The position numbers and the translations under genes were made by a program. DNA of 7,755 nt from assembly GCA_017695055.1 (NCBI GenBank), contig JADILY010000057.1, forward strand, positions 1 through 7,755, written 5' to 3'. Below, piece by piece: positions 6,209 through 7,755 of this stretch (positions within the stretch are counted from its first letter, which is position 1; each line of letters begins with the position of its first letter). The notes under the pieces were generated by a model. It had not been told where the DNA came from, made no database searches, and worked only from the letters and a program-made list of their open reading frames with translations. The stretch comes from Merdivivens faecigallinarum. Its GTDB lineage: Bacteria > Bacteroidota > Bacteroidia > Bacteroidales > UBA932.

Positions 6209-7489
6209 ATGGACTCAGATTATAAACATAGGATTGCCGACCGTCTTCTTGCCAGAAAGTTGGCAGGAAAGGGTGCCGTCCTTTTAGAAGGGGCAAAATG
6301 GTGCGGAAAGACAACAACGGCGGAACAGATAGCCAAAAGTGTATTGTATATGTCCGAAGCCGGGAGATTGGAGCAGAACAGGCAACTTGCAAAAATCAAT
6401 CCTGCGCTCCTGCTGAAAGGAGACAGGCCCAGACTTATAGATGAATGGCAGGTGGCCCCTGCATTGTGGGACAGCATAAGGTTCGAGGTGGATCATGCTT
6501 CAAATGGTTTGGGCCAGTTTATTCTTACAGGTTCATCAGTTCCGGCAGATATGAGCGAAACGGTCCACTCGGGAACAGGAAGGGTGGGATGGTTGCGGAT
6601 GCGTCCCATGTCTTTATGGGAATCTGGGGATTCTACGGGAGACGTTTCTTTGGAAAATCTTTTTCTCTCTCCCGAAACCGTAAGCGGTATATGCCGTAAC
6701 GACCTTGAAGAAATGGCTTTCCTTACTTGCCGGGGAGGATGGCCGTTGGCTGTAAACATGGATAGGGAGGTGGCTTTGGACCAGGCTTTCGACTATGTGG
6801 AGGCAGTGGAAAAACAGGATATTTCAAGAGTGGACGGGATAAACAGGGAGTCTTCACGTACCCACAGGCTTTTGCGTTCCTATGCACGGCATCAGGGTTC
6901 GCAGGCTTCTTACGGGACTATCAAGGCAGACCTGATTGCGAATGAATCGGATAATTTTGATGAAGACACCATAGCTTCATACATAACGGCATTGAAAAAA
7001 ATATTTGTGATAGAGGATTCCGAAGCGTGGAACCCCAATTTACGTTCGAAATCGGCAATCAGGACTTCGGATACCCGTTATTTTACAGATCCTGCCATAG
7101 CTACGGCGGCCTTGGGCCTGGGTCCCTCTGACCTTATCAATGATCTGGAGACCTTCGGTCTCGTGTTTGAAACTCTTTGTGTCAGGGATTTAAGGGTATA
7201 TGCCGATGCCCTGAACGGGAAAGTCTACCATTTCAGGGACAGAAACGGATTGGAATGCGATGCCGTAGTCCATCTCAGGAACGGTTCATACGGGCTGGTG
7301 GAAATCAAGCTCGGAGGAGACGACCTTGTCAATGCCGGAGTACGGACATTAAAGGCGCTTTCGGACAAGATAGATACCGGACGTATGAAACAGCCGTCAT
7401 TCCTTATGGTACTTACGGCAGTCGGCCCGTACGCCTACAGGCGCGATGACGGTGTTTATGTAGTACCGGTAGGGTGTCTGAAAGATTAG
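6209..7489 (+). CDS. AAA_14 family ATPase with C-terminal DUF4143 (PD-(D/E)XK-like) domain
   Basis: A cytoplasmic P-loop ATPase of 426 residues; no membrane segments or signal peptide are visible. Walker A is GAKWCGKT (28-35), Walker B is RLIDEW (75-80, acidic pair D78-E79), and FILTGSS (104-110) fits sensor 1. GRVGWLRMRPMSLWES (124-139) is the arginine-bearing stretch typical of AAA_14 proteins. Residues about 200-290 form a helical or winged-helix-like linker. The C-terminal part has the layout of a PD-(D/E)XK fold: E321 (FET), D351 (LECD) and E365-x-K367 (VEIKLGG). All key residues appear intact, so the ATPase is probably functional and the nuclease-like site may be too. The cellular role of this widespread family is not established; ideas include mobile or defence functions. 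The gene appears monocistronic, with its own repeat-bearing control region and a weak terminator. Length is normal for the family. Family assignment is confident; function is open. Confidence 0.93.
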   Translation: MDSDYKHRIADRLLARKLAGKGAVLLEGAKWCGKTTTAEQIAKSVLYMSEAGRLEQNRQLAKINPALLLKGDRPRLIDEWQVAPALWDSIRFEVDHASNGLGQFILTGSSVPADMSETVHSGTGRVGWLRMRPMSLWESGDSTGDVSLENLFLSPETVSGICRNDLEEMAFLTCRGGWPLAVNMDREVALDQAFDYVEAVEKQDISRVDGINRESSRTHRLLRSYARHQGSQASYGTIKADLIANESDNFDEDTIASYITALKKIFVIEDSEAWNPNLRSKSAIRTSDTRYFTDPAIATAALGLGPSDLINDLETFGLVFETLCVRDLRVYADALNGKVYHFRDRNGLECDAVVHLRNGSYGLVEIKLGGDDLVNAGVRTLKALSDKIDTGRMKQPSFLMVLTAVGPYAYRRDDGVYVVPVGCLKD

Positions 7490-7497
7490 GCAAGGGC

Positions 7498-7524
7498 TTC
7501 CGATTGTCGGAGATATGAATTTTT
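7498..7524 (+). terminator. Weak intrinsic terminator after the ATPase gene
   Basis: TCCGA (7499-7503) pairs with TCGGA (7507-7511) around a TTG loop, with one extra T-G pair at 7498/7512. A run of five T follows at 7520-7524, eight bases after the stem. It begins nine bases beyond the stop codon. The short stem and delayed T-run make it a modest candidate. Confidence 0.4.
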
Positions 7525-7562
7525 GATTTAGGTTCAATTTGTTGATTGTATGTAAATTATCC

Positions 7563-7577
7563 TATAATATTATTATA
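7563..7577. repeat. 15-bp perfect AT palindrome
   Basis: TATAATA-T-TATTATA is a perfect 7-1-7 inverted repeat in the most AT-rich part of the window (about 7530-7590). Palindromes of this kind arise easily in AT-only sequence, so it may mean nothing, but it could be a cruciform or a protein site. Confidence 0.35.
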
Positions 7578-7591
7578 ATGTATCAATACAT

Positions 7592-7624
7592 CCAGCTGTA
7601 GGCAGTTGTTATGTTTACAGCCGG
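7592..7624. repeat. Imperfect hairpin in the convergent intergenic region
   Basis: CCaGCTGTA (7592-7600) pairs with TACAGCcGG (7616-7624), nine positions with one A-C mismatch, around a 15-nt loop. No T-run follows on either strand. Possible roles are transcript-end processing or a mobile-element end. Confidence 0.3.
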
Positions 7625-7634
7625 AATCACTCGT

Positions 7635-7653
7635 GTCCGGTAAAATTCCGGAC
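7635..7653. repeat. GC-rich hairpin GTCCGG/CCGGAC
   Basis: GTCCGG (7635-7640) and CCGGAC (7648-7653) form a perfect 6-bp stem with a TAAAATT loop. It lies 22 bases past the minus-strand stop at 7676, where a terminator or element end could be expected, but no T-run follows in either direction. Confidence 0.35.
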
Positions 7654-7675
7654 TAGTTATTAAAAAGTTTAACAA

Positions 7676-7755
7676 TTAAAACAAAGTAGGTTCGGTAGAA
7701 CCATCCAGTTCATTGACAATATTGCAGTTAGGTTTTGCAAAGAGGTCTTTTAGGC
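7676..7755 (-). CDS. Possible C-terminal end of an unidentified gene entering from the right
   Basis: On the minus strand one frame is open from the window edge (first full codon 7753-7751) to TAA at 7678-7676. It gives 25 residues that begin LKDLFAKPNCNIV and end ELDGSTEPTLF. The other two minus frames stop within nine codons. The text reads like a genuine protein tail: mixed composition and an acidic, Pro-Thr-Leu-Phe end. An open run of 25 codons is weak evidence alone, because chance gives one fairly often. I do not recognise the family. A transposase tail is one possibility by general resemblance only. The gene would converge on the ATPase gene. Confidence 0.4.
   Translation of the reverse strand, partial: LKDLFAKPNCNIVNELDGSTEPTLF

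Noticed and set aside
7629..7670. The GTCCGG/CCGGAC hairpin as an intrinsic terminator
   Set aside because: The stem is good but neither strand has a T-run directly after it, so it is listed only as a hairpin.
7689..7702. GGTTC-GGTA-GAACC hairpin, considered as a tRNA arm or terminator
   Set aside because: The rest of a tRNA is absent, no T-run follows, and it falls within the possible minus-strand coding tail.
7713..7718. TTGACA as a -35 box of a sigma70-type promoter
   Set aside because: Bacteroidota primary promoters do not use this -35/-10 pair, no suitable -7 box follows at the right distance, and the bases may be within a minus-strand coding tail.

Overview
The window looks like a chromosomal segment from Bacteroidota, probably order Bacteroidales. 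Three things suggest this: TAnnTTTG-type -7 boxes in front of the genes, few strong Shine-Dalgarno sequences, and protein families typical of the phylum (DUF3887-like/alpha-beta hydrolase, an exported TPR protein with a LuxR-like C-terminal helix-turn-helix, and an AAA_14/DUF4143 ATPase). A Rikenellaceae/Alistipes-like origin would fit the moderately GC-rich coding sequence, but that is a guess.

Layout. (1) 1-1064, minus strand: an exported serine hydrolase that runs off the left edge. (2) 1065-1201: a divergent intergenic region with one -7 box per direction and several inverted repeats. (3) 1202-4876, plus strand: full-length dnaE, the replicative DNA polymerase III alpha subunit, with an apparently complete PHP metal site. 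(4) 4873-6044, plus strand: a TPR/HTH gene whose start overlaps the dnaE stop (ATGA). It appears broken in two ways: a 1-nt frameshift near 5077, and a likely internal deletion near 5900 that joins the TPR domain directly to the end of an HTH. (5) 6045-6208: four copies of a 15-bp element at an exact 23-bp period, then two candidate promoters and a hairpin beside the start codon. (6) 6209-7489, plus strand: an AAA_14 ATPase with a C-terminal DUF4143, PD-(D/E)XK-like domain. (7) 7490-7675: a convergent intergenic stretch, AT-rich in the middle, with a weak terminator and several hairpins. (8) 7676-7755, minus strand: the possible last 25 codons of a gene entering from the right.

How the genes relate. 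dnaE and the TPR gene form a translationally coupled pair, but the second gene has probably decayed. The hydrolase is transcribed away from dnaE and shows no functional link to it. The ATPase has its own control region, and the phased repeat array there is the most unusual structure in the window. No complete undescribed multi-gene system is visible. The best leads are the 23-bp array with its ATPase and the doubly damaged TPR/HTH gene.
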